Positions 53,376 through 64,000 of a stretch of 64,000 nucleotides of DNA are shown here, piece after piece. A program made the position numbers and the translations under genes. The notes beneath the pieces were generated by a model. That model saw nothing but the letters and a program-made list of their open reading frames with translations, ran no database searches and was not told the DNA's origin. This stretch comes from Deroplatys truncata (Eukaryota > Arthropoda > Insecta > Mantodea > Mantidae). Position 1 is the stretch's first letter. Each line of letters begins with the position of its first letter. The stretch is from positions 14,351,001 through 14,415,000 of the forward strand of contig CM060979.1 of NCBI GenBank assembly GCA_030765065.1, given 5' to 3'.

Positions 53376-54708
53376 GTCTGCGAAAAGCATAACTCAAAAA
53401 CGAAAACTCGGATAAATACAAAACTTGATATTTACATTCAGTATCTTCCAGAGATGCGACACGAAGATTCTCAAGAAAATCCCCCCACCCCAGACTACCA
53501 TTTACATGGCACATTTTTCAAAAATTTAGATTTTCTCAAAAATGGCTCTAACGATTTTGGTTAAAATATCATATGTTTAAGATATTTTCATTATAAATAA
53601 AATGTATATCTTGAATTTTCTGGGAATGTCCCCAAAATTCCTCTTCTTTCTTAATGGCTTTTGCATAACTGGTAAAGCGTAAGAGATAGACAAAATGTTT
53701 CTCTACAAAACATGTAGAGCTCGTTAAAACAACAATTTATGTCATATGCATTTTTTTTGTGGTGGATCCATTTCCGAGATATTCCTTGTTATTTGTTTGA
53801 ACTTGAAACGATACGCTGAAGCCATAATATCGATAATACATAGTCTATTTGTGTACCACCTAGAAAAGTGTGGGAACATATAACATGTCTTTATAAGACT
53901 GTACAGAGTAGGTATACGCCGGGAAATGAACGTACCGTTAGGGGATCGGAATGCGGGCTGAACATGCCCATTGTAACGACACATGTGTGAATTGGGGGAA
54001 ACAAGGCAGGCAGAAAGTTAGGGTTAAGAAACTTTCAGGAATGCGAACCGAAGGGTAAATGCAGACACTTGTACTCTGGAATTCGACGTGAGCAGACGTG
54101 TGAAACACCACAGGGTATCATGTGGCTATAGTTTGATTTGGTGATGGCATAGTTCGATATATTTGTGTGGTTGGACATTAAACATATTTGTGTGAACGGA
54201 TCGGTTATAGGAATGGTTTTAAGGAGGTCAGAATAAAACGTAATAAAACCATATAAATATCATCGGTTAACACGACCCGAGATTAAGAGAACCTACTTGT
54301 ATCCATGCTCTTCCGACATTTCACCGATACCTTTCCTTTTCCCCCTACAAAAACACCGATACCGTACATAAAAGGAAAACACACAATAAAGTCCATCCCA
54401 CTAAGGCGCCCAACGAAGACAACACCCAAAGAAGCCGTCCCAATACGGCGCCCAACAATAAAGTCCATCCCAAACTTTACAATACTTACTACTTGTTCTC
54501 AAAAGTAAGTTCTACCTTTTTTATGTCGTGGACATACAAAGAGAATGGAATGCTCCACATAGCAACCAGCTCTTAAAACATTTCACTATCGCTTAAAGCC
54601 TACATATCCCTTTGCAGATACAAGAAAATTAGCAATAAGCGTTTGTAAAAATAGTTTGTACAAGAGTAGACAAAGTCATGTGAATGCAACACATCAAATA
54701 TGTAAACC
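53376..54708 (-). mobile_element. Family A repeat, split by an unidentified insertion
   Basis: 53376-53805 covers the 3' and middle parts in reverse. 54516-54708 covers the 5' part (GGACATACAAAGAGAATGGA, GTAGACAAAGTCATGTGAATG). The interval between them does not belong to family A. Confidence 0.8.
53806..54515. other. About 710-bp insertion of unknown nature within family A
   Basis: It replaces the 40-60 bp that joins GTTTGAACTTG to TTTTTTATGTCGTGG. It has no recognisable termini or protein similarity. It contains AATAAAACG twice-like words near 54235-54250 and a short duplicated phrase ACAATAAAGTCCATCCC (54385 and 54460). Confidence 0.45.
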
Positions 54709-54905
54709 ATGTTGCACGCTTGGAGTTTTTGGGTTATGCTGTTCACAGATAGACAGGCATACTCCAGTACCTTTTTCTAAAAAATACTTTTGTTGGATTA
54801 AGGGGACCTAAAAATATGTATTTTCTGTGAAATCTCGGTATCGAATTTTCGGGCAGAATGCAATACCTTATCTACCTACTATGTTCTGGTAGAGAAAACA
54901 GAAAG
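54709..54905 (+). mobile_element. Family A 3' fragment
   Basis: TTTTTGGGTTATGCTGTTC to CTATGTTCTGGTAGAGAAAAC, plus orientation, degenerate hairpin. Confidence 0.78.
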
Positions 54906-55097
54906 ACGAAGTCTATACGTATAATAGCAGAGAGAATATGATTCTCTTGATATCTGGAGCCTACGATCCGAGGTGAGTGTCGTTAAACGGAAGCGCTAGG
55001 CATTTCGAGGTCCTCCTGTATTTAGCGCACAAGACCAAAGTGAACTTGGGCACCATGGTGGTAATGGGATGATACAGTAGCGGATGTTAATATCCAT

Positions 55098-55129
<32 letters not shown>

Positions 55130-55617
55130 CGGTGTATCAACGTATGTAAACAATACTAACTATAACCCCCGCTGCATACATTAATACTGAACAGCTTCCA
55201 CTGTTGCATTGTGGGCTAATAATTAAAAAGGGGAAAAACCTTTGCTGTGTATGTGTGTGTATAGGCAGACTAGCAGGTCTGCAAACAGTGCAAAATTTCT
55301 GCTACCAACAACAGTCAATATTCTCCTTAAAAGCATTAGTAGAACCTCTGTTCGAGCTCGAATAACGTTGCTCACTGGGTAATTATTACGTCACGGAACG
55401 CGCGTCTTGGCGGGGAAGGACTTCCAGAGATATTTACATTGTTAAGATAGCGCTAAATCTGTGCCGTAAAAACGTTGCTGTATAGAATAATGGTTATTTA
55501 TGCAACTAATGGGCTGTGAGCAAGAACTAAGCGTAAGGCGAGTTCTGTAATTACATGAGAGCGGTAATTAGTTTAAGGTGACCATATATTTGAAACAAGA
55601 AAACGGGAGATTTTAAA
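54906..55617. other. Gap: no gene; AG microsatellite at 55103-55129
   Basis: About 13 AG units, otherwise unique sequence. No coding similarity. Confidence 0.5.
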
Positions 55618-57293
55618 TTTTTCTAAATGTATCGCGGTATCGTTGTGTTATCTTATTTGCTGAGCGCCTGTTATTGTTTTACTAGTTTGAATTTTGGGTT
55701 CTTTGTCCTCCGGCTAGCTATTATTACTCAGTCGAGCAAATCTCTTGAACAGGGTGTGTAAACGGAAAGGAGTTGTTACTAAAAGATAACACTGATAAAA
55801 GAATTTGTTTTTACACTTTTATTGCCGTCACACTTCATTAATTTCACATATTTACTCTTGATACACATCCGACTGAAACTGTTATATTTTCTAATGTAAC
55901 TATAATCACTTATTTGCCGCACATTATTAATTCGCGTATTTCACATTTTTACTTTCTCTACTACGTATAGTAAGTAGGGGAAGTATTGCATTCCACCCAA
56001 AAATTCGATACCGAGATTTCACCGGAAATACATGTTTTGAGACCTCCTGAATCCAAAAAAGCATTTTTGGAAACATGTCCGTGTGTGTGTCTGTGTGTGT
56101 GTGTCTGTGTGTGTGTCTGTGAACAGCATAACTCAAAAACGAACAGTCGGATAAGCACCAAACTTGGTATTTAGGTTCAGTATCTTCCAGAGATGCGACA
56201 CGAAGGTTTTCAAGAAAATCCCCCCACCCCAGACTACCCTTTACATGGAAGATTTTTCGAAAATTTTAATTTTCTCAAAAATGGCTCTAACGATTTTGAT
56301 TAAAATATCATATGTTTAAGATAATGTTATGAGAAATGAAATGTATATCTCGAATTTTCTGGAAATGTCTCCAAAAGTATTCTTCATTGTGAACGACTTT
56401 TGCATAACTGGTAAACCATAAGAGATAGACAAAATTTTACTACACAAAAAATGTAGATCGCGTTAAAATACACAACTTATGTCATATACATTTTTTTAGT
56501 TGAGTGAACCATTTTCGAGATATTGCTTGTTATTTCCTTAAATTTTCCAATACTTATACTTTTTCTCAAATGCGTTATTCATTTTTTTTTGTCCTGGACA
56601 TGTAAAGAGAATGGAATGCGCCACATAGCAACCAGCGTTAAAATATTTGACTATCGCTTAAAACCTACCATATTCCCCTTGCATCTACAAGAAAATTATC
56701 AATAAGATTGACATCTCAATATCTCGATTAACATGAAGCATATGGAGAATGGGCGTTTGTAAAATTAGATTGTACAAGAGTAGAGAAAGTCATGTGAGTG
56801 TAACACATCAGATTTTTTAACTAACTTTACGACGCGAGAGATTCTGTAGAATTGCGCGAGGTGTAATCCGTGAATGATTGTATTAAACTGCGCGTTACCC
56901 GTTTCTGGCTTCATAATTTATACTCCCTCACCCGATATGCCTAAAGATTATAACCGAGCTGCTATTGGTTAATAAAACGCGCCAACATTAGCGTCTATTT
57001 TTATATCCAATCAAAATTACGAACACATATGCTCTAGGGAAGATATTTCCTCCATTTCTAAAGAAAAGCGCGCTACTCTGACGTCATTTGCTTGTCTCTT
57101 CTAATTAATAAACAACTCACCCCCTCGCTCATTGTTACCCGCTCCTATTGTCAGTTTCAGTGAGGCCGTGTAAACTTATTTCCTAACAATGCTTATAATT
57201 AACAAACATCTCAAATCATTGTCATACAATAATGCTAATTTATACTACAATCACTCTGGCATTTACAATGTTGTGGTATAAAATACTGCGTCA
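55618..57293 (-). mobile_element. LTR-like element B, copy 2, split by family A1
   Basis: Reverse of copy 1 at 19337. Plus-strand ends are TGAGCGCCTGTTATTG (55661) and AATACTGCGTCA (57293). About 40 bp beyond the TGAG end (55618-55660, CGCGGTATCGTTGTG) also matches copy 1. A1 lies at 55946-56817. The 36-bp tandem region is short here. Confidence 0.78.
55946..56817 (-). mobile_element. Family A1 repeat inserted in element B
   Basis: The plus-strand edges read TTCACATTTTTACTTTCTC and CATCAGATTTTTTAACTAAC. The uninterrupted sequence at 19880-19895 in copy 1, in reverse, reads TTCACATCTTTTAACTAAC. The insertion therefore lies within a short T-run and defines both ends of the family. Confidence 0.95.
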
Positions 57294-57757
57294 AATGAAA
57301 CAAGGGGCAAAATAGTAGCTCTGAATTTACTCCAGCCAAACAATCCTGTACAATTATATCTTTACCAGCAAAACTTTCATTTTTTAGAAATTGAGTCAAT
57401 ACCATTCTAAAAGGAGTACTAGCACGGACCGTTTGTTTATGTTTTTCTCTGTTTATATGTTGTAATATATCCGATCCCCCCATGACATACTGAAAGCAGG
57501 TGCACAATTATTGCATCGAACATCTTGAGTCAGGAGTTGTTTTTTTAATGTATAGATATTCCTTTTGTAGATCACTGTTAAAAACACACTTCTTTTTTGG
57601 CGGTGGGATATATTTAATTTAAAGTGATGTAAAATAAATGGCCATGTACAGAGAGAGCCAAAAATCTACGAACCGTGTGCCCGCATCCTCGGCGCTCGTT
57701 GCCGTCTGCCGCTATCATAGAAAGGCGAGGATGAAACCATACAACATTTTAAAAAAC
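57294..57757. other. Gap: no recognisable gene
   Basis: A 90-codon reverse frame (57235-57507) overlaps the end of element B and shows no motif. The stretch 57690-57715 is GC-rich (CCTCGGCGCTCGTTGCC). Confidence 0.45.
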
Positions 57758-58434
57758 TACTTTTACTTCACTCCTTTTATTAATGCTTGACACGATTTAA
57801 ATAACACTTCACTGATATAGAGAGCTGTGAGATGTTTTTATTAATTACTTGCACTTTTTAACAAGTAAGCTATTTTTTGTCTCACACAAAATACGTAATA
57901 AATTTCTCCTGGACACATCTCGCGTCCGATTAGGCACACTCTCTACAACCAACACGTCAAGTTATGATCACTGTCTACAAGCAACTGACTTAGTTTCTAC
58001 CGCCTAAATTTGTAAGTTTCTATATTTCAAGTCTCTGATTGGCTATTCCTAATCCAATAGAATACTTTTATTTTACTTAAGCTCTTTTCTGGTTGTTGAT
58101 TGGCTATTTTATAAACTGTCACAAAAGTTACATTGTTGTTGCTCCAAGAATGACTAGTAGCATTATTACACTTTCTTACTCATTATTGCCTCAAGGTTAC
58201 CTCATTGTTAGCAACTTTTAACCTATTATTCTCACAGCTCCTACATTATTAAATTACGTAATACATTTACATAACATTATTGAACATGTATATAATAATA
58301 TAAACATTTACAATGACTGTAATATACAGTTTTTGTATATTGTTACATAAACATATTGCTTTAAGGTGGGCTTTTATTGAATTTATATATTATAATTAGA
58401 CCGAAATCATTTAAGTGTTGAAAATACTGCCTCA
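57758..58434 (-). mobile_element. LTR-like element C, 3'-truncated
   Basis: Plus-strand view: CTTCACTCCTTTTATTAATGC to AAAATACTGCCTCA. The start end (complement of TGAGGCAG) is intact at 58434; the other end is lost. It lies in a mariner fragment. Confidence 0.85.
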
Positions 58435-58678
58435 CATTATCCGACGATGAAGTCAAATCAGAAGTGAACAGCTGGTTACGAGCACAGGACCCGACCTGGT
58501 ACAACACTGGTTTGGAAAAACTTGTATCACGTTACCAAAAGTTCTTGGAAAAACATGGTAACTGTGTAGAAATGTAAAGAAGGATTGTACAGTGTTAAAA
58601 AAATTATTTCAACACGATAAATTATGTGTAATGTATTTTATAAAATAGGGAAACTTACTTATTGGACGCCCCTCGTAT
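58435..58678 (+). pseudogene. mariner C-terminus and 3' end
   Basis: DDEVKSEVNSWLRAQDPTWY, then GLEKLVSRYQKFLEKHGNCV and a stop at about 58577. The 3' end is TATTGGACGCCCCTCGTA. The frame here is cleaner than in the copy ending at 51458. Confidence 0.82.
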
Positions 58679-58916
58679 AATCAAAATAGAATTTTGTTTA
58701 ATCGTGTTAACTTTGCGGCACCAATTGGTACCATATACAGTGCCTTATTTTCGACTCCTGGCCGGCAGCTTGGCGGGTGAAGCTGCGTGCGCACAGTGCT
58801 TCTAACCGGTTCTGGCTCCCACTGTTCTCCACTCCGTGTGTCAGTGCATGTGCGACCGTTACTACCGCGAGTTCGTATTTTGTTCTTTGTGGTTAAAGTT
58901 TGATAGTCCTGTTATA

Positions 58917-59165
58917 ATGCCAAGAAGTGCGTTTACTTTAGAACACCACATATTCATGTATGATTCCTACATGCGAACAGACTTGTAGACAAGTGACACG
59001 GCTATTTATAGACAGATTCCCCAGAATCCGCGCGCCTCACAGAGAGACAGTTCGTAGTCTTGTAAACCGATTTAGAGAAAGGGTCCTGTTTTTGGTAAGA
59101 AACACAAAATAACTCGCCATGTTCTTACAGAGGAAAACTCGATGAGATAGGACAAAGGTTAGAAC
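58917..59165 (+). pseudogene. Transposase N-terminus (helix-turn-helix) relic
   Basis: ATG at 58917 gives MPRSAFTLEHHIFMYDSYMR, a stop, then broken FRERVLFL and EENSMR-like blocks (QRKTR, DRTKVRT). This matches the helix-turn-helix start (DUF4817-like) of transposases common in arthropods. It ends where a family A copy begins. Stop codons disable it. Confidence 0.65.
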
Positions 59166-59172
59166 ATAGCCA

Positions 59173-59635
59173 AAAAAATATGATGTGTTACACTCACATG
59201 ACTTTCTCTACTCTTGTAAAACTATTTTTACAAACACTTATTCTCCATATGGTTCATGTTAATCGAGATGTTAATCTTATTGCTAATTTTCTTGTAGATA
59301 CAAGGGGAATATGGTAGGCTTTAAGCGATAGTCAAATGTTTTAAGAGCTGGCTGTCATGTGGGAGCATTTCATTCTCTTTGCACGTCCAGTACGTAAAAA
59401 AATGAATAACGAATTCCCATTTGAGAAAACGTATTGGAAAATTCAAGGGAATAAGAAGCAATATCTCAACAAAAAAATGCATATGACATAAGTTGTGTAT
59501 TTTAACGCGATCTACATTTTGTCTATCTCTTATGATTTACCAGTTATGCAAAAGCCATTCACAATGAAGAATACTTTTGGAGACATTCCCAGAAAATGCG
59601 AGATATAGATTTAATTTGTCATGAAAGTATCTTAA
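59173..59635 (+). mobile_element. Family A1 repeat, 3'-truncated
   Basis: AAAAATATGATGTGTTACAC to ATGAAAGTATCTTAAACATT. It stops where SINE G begins, at the shared word CATTCATTC. Confidence 0.88.
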
Positions 59636-59855
59636 ACATTCATTCATTATCTGTTTAGGACTTACACCCCCAGGACTTACAAGCGGGTGCCTGGGGTCAG
59701 AGGCCCGTCGAGGAACAGACACTCATGGATCATACAGAGCATCCAGGATGGGTGATCAGCCCGATGCCTGATCACCTGGAGCACAGCCGGGAATCGAACT
59801 CGGAACACCTCATATAAAAGGCGGTTTCTCTACCGAATACGCTCTGGGACCAGTA
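59636..59855 (-). mobile_element. SINE G (tRNA-derived)
   Basis: The minus strand has GAGCGTATTCGGTAGAG near the start (A-box area) and CGAGTTCGATTCCCGG (B box). It ends in ATAATGAATGAATG, a short tandem tail. One copy only in this window. Confidence 0.75.
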
Positions 59856-60824
59856 ATAAGAGTTAAAGCATTCGTTCTCAAGCATTGATCTTTCATTTAA
59901 CGGTCTCCTCTCTGTCGGTATGGAGTCCCCTTTGTAATTCTACTTAAGCAAACCTTTTGGCATCCGCGCTATCCGTATAAACTAACTTCAACTAAGGACG
60001 GCTTGTGTGGCCCACCTGGCACATGTTTTAGCTCCATATATAATGTAGGGGGCAGATATTTATAGAAATTCATTTTCAGTTATATATTCATCGAGAATTT
60101 TGTGCTGCAGCCGACACACACTGTAGGAGATGCCGTACATTCAATCGAGAGAAGTAATCGATGCGTACGATATAGAGCAAAGCGAAGCGAAAACCGAAAA
60201 CCGCGATGCTGAGGGAATGGGAAACCTTGCAAATGGTGGGTCGTATCCTGCAGACGTGTGCGCGTGTACATGCGTTTTCAATAGCGAAGGGGAGCACTGT
60301 TTTTTCAATCGCTATGGTTTTATTTGGATTGCTTTGGATCCACTTTCGCTTACTGCGGCATGAATACAAAAATGCAGTCTTTTCCTGCTGCTCGCGCTAC
60401 GTTATGGCTGCGATTTCCCCGCATAAAGCCCCTTTTACGTTTGAAAAATGTATGTATCGCATACCGGTAACGTGTCTCACGAAAATACTGCTGCACGTAT
60501 TTCACAAAAGATTTATCTTAGCCAATTCCACGCAGAATTGTTTTACATGTGCGATTTTACTGTCTGCGAAGCCGAGCGCTGAAGGCATCTAGAGTAGGTT
60601 GTGAGCGTTATATCCGCGGTATTTCATCATCATTTCTGACACAGTCCGCACTCCATAGCTTCCCTATATATCTACATACAAAACAACGGACACTGTACTC
60701 TTTCCTGTTGAATCTAGTTACGTAAACTGCTTCTTAGGCACACGTGAGGTAAGTGCATTCATTCTAAACGGCAGATTGTATAGCCTATGGCCGCAATATT
60801 AAATTTCAAAACTCTTCATTCATT
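59856..60824. other. Gap: no recognisable gene
   Basis: Frames of 77-128 codons overlap each other on both strands (60080-60592). None shows a known domain. No shared repeat. Confidence 0.45.
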
Positions 60825-61025
60825 TTTACTTTCTCCACACGTACCTACTAAGTAGGGAAGGTGTTGCATTCCGACAACAAATTTGATACCGTGGTTTCGC
60901 CGGAAATTCATGTTTTGAAGCCCCTTCAATGCCCCAAAAACCATTTAGAAAAACACCGATGTGTGTATGTGTGTGTGCAAATAGCATAAAGACGAAAGTC
61001 GGATGAATACCAAACTTGGTACTTA
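60825..61025 (-). mobile_element. Family A 3' portion
   Basis: ATTTTTACTTTCTCCACACG to CAAACTTGGTACTTAG, reverse, with a short GT tract at 60961-60978. Confidence 0.82.
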
Positions 61026-61034
61026 GATTTAGCA

Positions 61035-61065
61035 GTCGTCCTCCGTGGTGTAGTGCTTATAATTG
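61035..61065 (+). mobile_element. SINE D head fragment
   Basis: GTCGTCCTCCGTGGTGTAGTG is the tRNA-Val-like start of SINE D. The similarity stops after GCTTATAATTGG. Confidence 0.7.
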
Positions 61066-61249
61066 GCGCAACAGTTCTAGACACGTGAACATCTTAATGA
61101 CAGCTATGAAGCGAGTTACGTACCAGATCAGGAGGTGACCGGTCGTCTGCATGCTGTAGGAGTGTGTGAGACAGTCATTGTCAAATATCCGCACACCGGT
61201 AATGCACTGCACTACACTACGTTGCACTGATAAACTTATATACAGTATA

Positions 61250-62069
61250 TTTAAATCCACCGCTGTAAAAAGCGCTTATAATTCACTTCATGTAATTTTC
61301 TGTATTCATTTCTTGATGGAAATCTCCTGCTTTTTGTTGCGACTTGTAAATGAGAACATTTGGAACGAAGCCGATCTTTCCAGCAGCATGAACGATAATA
61401 AGTATTTGCCCTTTGGCAACAGGTGCCTGCAAACCTAATTCTCTATCATCACTCCAACTTTTAGATGTTGTATGGCTGCTGTGTATGTATGACTCATCTT
61501 CATACACTTAGTTTGACTCTCTAATTTGTAAGGTACTCCTCCAGCTGAGATCGTACATCGTGCTTTTTATTAGAACTCTTCTATTTGATTTCGTTTTCTT
61601 CCACTTGAACCCTAAATCTTTTATAACTTTTCTGAGATTTGTAGCATCACCTTGAAAATTTATGCTGTCTTTCACCTTGAATGAGCAATCTAATTATTGT
61701 TTGCACAGCTTTTTCTTACAGACAGAAATTGTGAATCCTGCGCTGAATGATGTAGTTGTCCAAATCGTTTATTTCTGTAACACATTTAGGCGCCTTATAT
61801 TTCTTCCCAGGCGTGTCAAATGGTACTCCTTCATGTATGTGGTTTTTCCCCCTATCTTTCAAAACTCTGGAAACGGAACTCAATGAAACAGCAGATGCTT
61901 TGGCTACTCTTTCTTTCACTCTCTTAAGGCTTTTGTGGAACTCGGGTGAACGTATATTTTCTTCCTTCATCTCTGCTTCTTGCTTCATGAAGTCGAGGAC
62001 ATTGGAAATTATTTCCCTGCTTTGACTATGTAATACCTTACCACTTAACTTTGAAAATGTAGGAGCCAT
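61250..62069 (-). pseudogene. DDE transposase relic (Tc1/IS630-like, DDE_3 type)
   Basis: The N-terminal frame (61716-62069) begins MAPTFSKLSGKVLHS and holds RVAKASAVSLSSVSRVLKD (helix-turn-helix), TPGKKYKAPKCVTEINDLDN and a stop. After frame changes, ILVKSTMYDL-like pieces follow. 61283-61507 then encodes YEDESYIHSSHTTSKSWSDD (first catalytic D) and GQILIIVHAAGKIGFVPN. This pattern is a multicopy arthropod transposase family. The C-terminal catalytic part is missing after EMNTENYMK. Confidence 0.75.
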
Positions 62070-62290
62070 GGCTATAAATACAACAAATATATAATAAGCA
62101 CTATTTAGGTAATGCTCTCTTAGAAATTAAAATCAGATGCGGAACACTTTCTATTCAGACTGTATGTGTTACGCACTTGAGTAAGCAAAGGTATTATATC
62201 GCTTTCGTTGATTAAGCTAAACATAAACCATTCCTAGGCTCGGCTGCTGGGGTGGCAATCAAGATCACGATTCCAGAAGTTTTGCACCAG

Positions 62291-62552
62291 TTATACCATG
62301 CTAGCCACTAATTCCCAAGGTCGCGGGTTCAAACCCGGCGAAGGGCGATGGATTTTTTTTTCGGGCGTAAAAATCCTTCGGTAGGGAAGTAAAGCCGCTG
62401 GTCCCGTGTCGTAGATTTACGGCACGTAAAAGAGCCTCAATCCTGATAAAGAGGCCTCTGAGCAAAATTACCGTCTTTCACGCTCAATATAGAATGAGAC
62501 GCTAAGGACCACAACAGTTAAAGAGCGTCCATAAATAAAAACTCAATTTAAT
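62291..62552 (+). mobile_element. SINE D, head truncated at the start
   Basis: It begins within the head (ACCATGCTAGCC), keeps the B box GCGGGTTCAAACCCGG, then the body (GTAGATTTACGGCACG) and the tail ATAAATAAAAACTCAATTTA. It lies against a family A2 copy at TTTTGGGTTCAG. Confidence 0.88.
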
Positions 62553-63020
62553 TTTGGGTTCAGTACATTCCAAAGATATGACGCGAGGCTTTTGAAGAAA
62601 ATCCTCTTACCCCGAACTACCCTTTATGTCAAGCATTTTTCAAAATTTTGTATTTTCTAAAAATGGCTCTAACGTAGCTATAGTAATCACATTTACCTGA
62701 AAAATAAAATTCTTATGTCGAATTTTCTGGGAAGGGTTTTTGTACAATCTTGTATAACTGGTAAACGTTAAGCGATAGACGAAAACGTACTACACAAAAG
62801 ATGTAGATCTCTTTAAAAGACTCTTTATTTCAAATAACCTTTTTTTGTGGCATCGGGCGTTTCCGAGCTGTCTAAATTGTTCAATACTGTGTCGTTCTTT
62901 TAAAGTCCTGGCGACATTCAGTTGTTTCTCGCGATTGCACGGAAACAACATGGAATTTTAAGCACAGCGTATAGCACTTAGTTCTTAAGTATTTGACTAT
63001 CGAGTACCCTTTGTATATAT
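62553..63020 (-). mobile_element. Family A2 repeat, 3'-truncated
   Basis: From GGGTTCAGTACATTCC to GACTATCGAGTACCCTTTG, reverse. It includes GGTAAACGTTAAGCGATAG and CAACATGGAATTTTAAGC. Both termini are absent. Confidence 0.82.
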
Positions 63021-63402
63021 GCAGTTTTTCCTTTTTAGCCACTCTTCAAGTGTCGCTGGGTGACAGCACAAACAAAAAACTAGAAACACCAACAGTTAGT
63101 TTTGGCAGTCATCGAATTCAGTGACGTCATTCCGTTTTTATATTCTCTATCGATGATTTCTTAGCTGTTAACAAAATGCACAAAAGCAACAATGGTATTG
63201 AAAAATTATGATTCAACGTTTTGCTCAGCTATGCTTAAGTTTGGACAAAGCACATCATCAAAAACTAAGCAACATACTTCGATGCAACCATCTTCAGTGA
63301 GCAGATAGCTTCTCAAATAAGCACTAGGAGATGCGATCTAAAAGGAAGACCTCCAAACAGCTCATTTACACCAGAACATGTAGGTATATGCTTCTAGGAA
63401 AG
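63021..63402. other. Gap: no recognisable gene
   Basis: Short frames only, no repeat identified. Confidence 0.45.
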
Positions 63403-64000
63403 ATTTGATGTGTTGCACTCACATGACTTTCTCCACTCTTGTACAAACTATTTTTACAAACGTTTATTTTCCATATGCTTCATGTTAATTATCTTATTGC
63501 TAATTTTCTTGTAGGTGCAAGGGGAATATGGTAGGTTTTAAGCGATAGTCAAATCTTTTAAGAGCTGGTTGCTATGTGGCGCATTCCATTCTCTTTTTAT
63601 TACCAGGACAAACAAAGAAAAATGAATAACGAATTCCCATTTGAGAAAAAGTATAAATACTGAAAAATTTAAGGAAATAACAAACAATATCTCGAAAATG
63701 GTTCACTGAACAAAAAAAATGTATATGACATAAATTATGTATTTTAACGGATCTACATTTTTCGTGTAGTAAAATTTTGCCTATCTCTTATGGTTTACCA
63801 GTTATGCAAAAGTCGTTCACAATGAGGAATACTTTTGGAGACATTTCCAGAAAATTCAAGATATACATTTTATTTGTCATGAAAGTAACTTAAATATATG
63901 ATATTTTAATCAAAATCGTTAGAGTCATTTCTGAGAAAATTAAAATTTTCGAAAAATGCTCCATGTAAAGGGTAATCTGGGGTGGGGGAATTTTCTTGAA
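63403..64000 (+). mobile_element. Family A1 repeat, cut by window edge
   Basis: GATTTGATGTGTTGCACTC to GGGTGGGGGAATTTTCTTG at the edge. The 5' hairpin motif and inner ACTTTCTC(C)ACT are present. The 3' half lies outside the window. Confidence 0.9.

Noticed and set aside
60080..60592. Overlapping ORFs of 63-128 codons
   Set aside because: Four frames on both strands are open at once, which suggests a stop-poor local composition, not a gene.

Overview
The window looks like intergenic or intronic DNA from a large, repeat-rich arthropod genome, most likely an insect. The evidence is Tc1 (DD34E), mariner (DD34D) and rosa-type (DD41D) transposase remains, an I/Jockey-like non-LTR retrotransposon, and tRNA-derived SINEs with A and B boxes. 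A cockroach, termite or other polyneopteran is my guess from genome texture only. I find no intact protein-coding host gene. Nearly every recognisable coding stretch is a broken transposon ORF. The one possible host-derived sequence is a cysteine-rich, metallothionein-like stretch at 20559-20851, probably decayed.

The dominant component is one interspersed family, called A here, present in about 40 full or partial copies on both strands (young form A1, older form A2). A full copy is about 0.9 kb. It starts with TCTGATGTG after an A-run and has a small 5' hairpin. A 12-bp motif (ACTTTCTCTACT) lies 22 nt inside the 5' end and recurs inverted exactly at the 3' end, after a TACTA-TACG-TAGTA hairpin. 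A CA/GT microsatellite sits inside, insertions are in T-runs, and copies often lie head to tail. These traits fit non-autonomous Helentrons (HINE/DINE-1-like). No transposase or Rep/helicase gene is seen here.

Layout: 1-10 kb has A copies, a broken conserved arthropod ORF of unknown function overlapping a rosa element, and a SINE. 10.6-18.4 kb is one non-LTR retrotransposon (ORF1, endonuclease, reverse transcriptase, RNase H) cut by three tRNA-Val-like SINEs, a Tc1 and an A1 copy. 18.7-20.3 kb is an A copy containing LTR-like element B. 20.5-21 kb has the cysteine-rich sequence. 21.3-22.9 kb is a 105-bp minisatellite in the tail of a tRNA-headed element. 23.7-30.3 kb has A2 copies carrying LTR-like element C, one with a further nested insertion. 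31-43 kb has A copies, SINEs, a mariner and LINE fragments. 43-52 kb has an LTR-like stretch, rosa, SINEs, Tc1, mariner pieces, element C and a mariner-derived inverted repeat. 52-64 kb has tandem A copies, a second B copy split by A1, another C, two more transposase relics and SINEs.

The elements interact through nesting. Target-site duplications and an empty-versus-filled site pair allow relative dating. A2 is older than C, C is older than its own insertion, the LINE is older than Tc1, SINE D and A1, and element B is older than A1.
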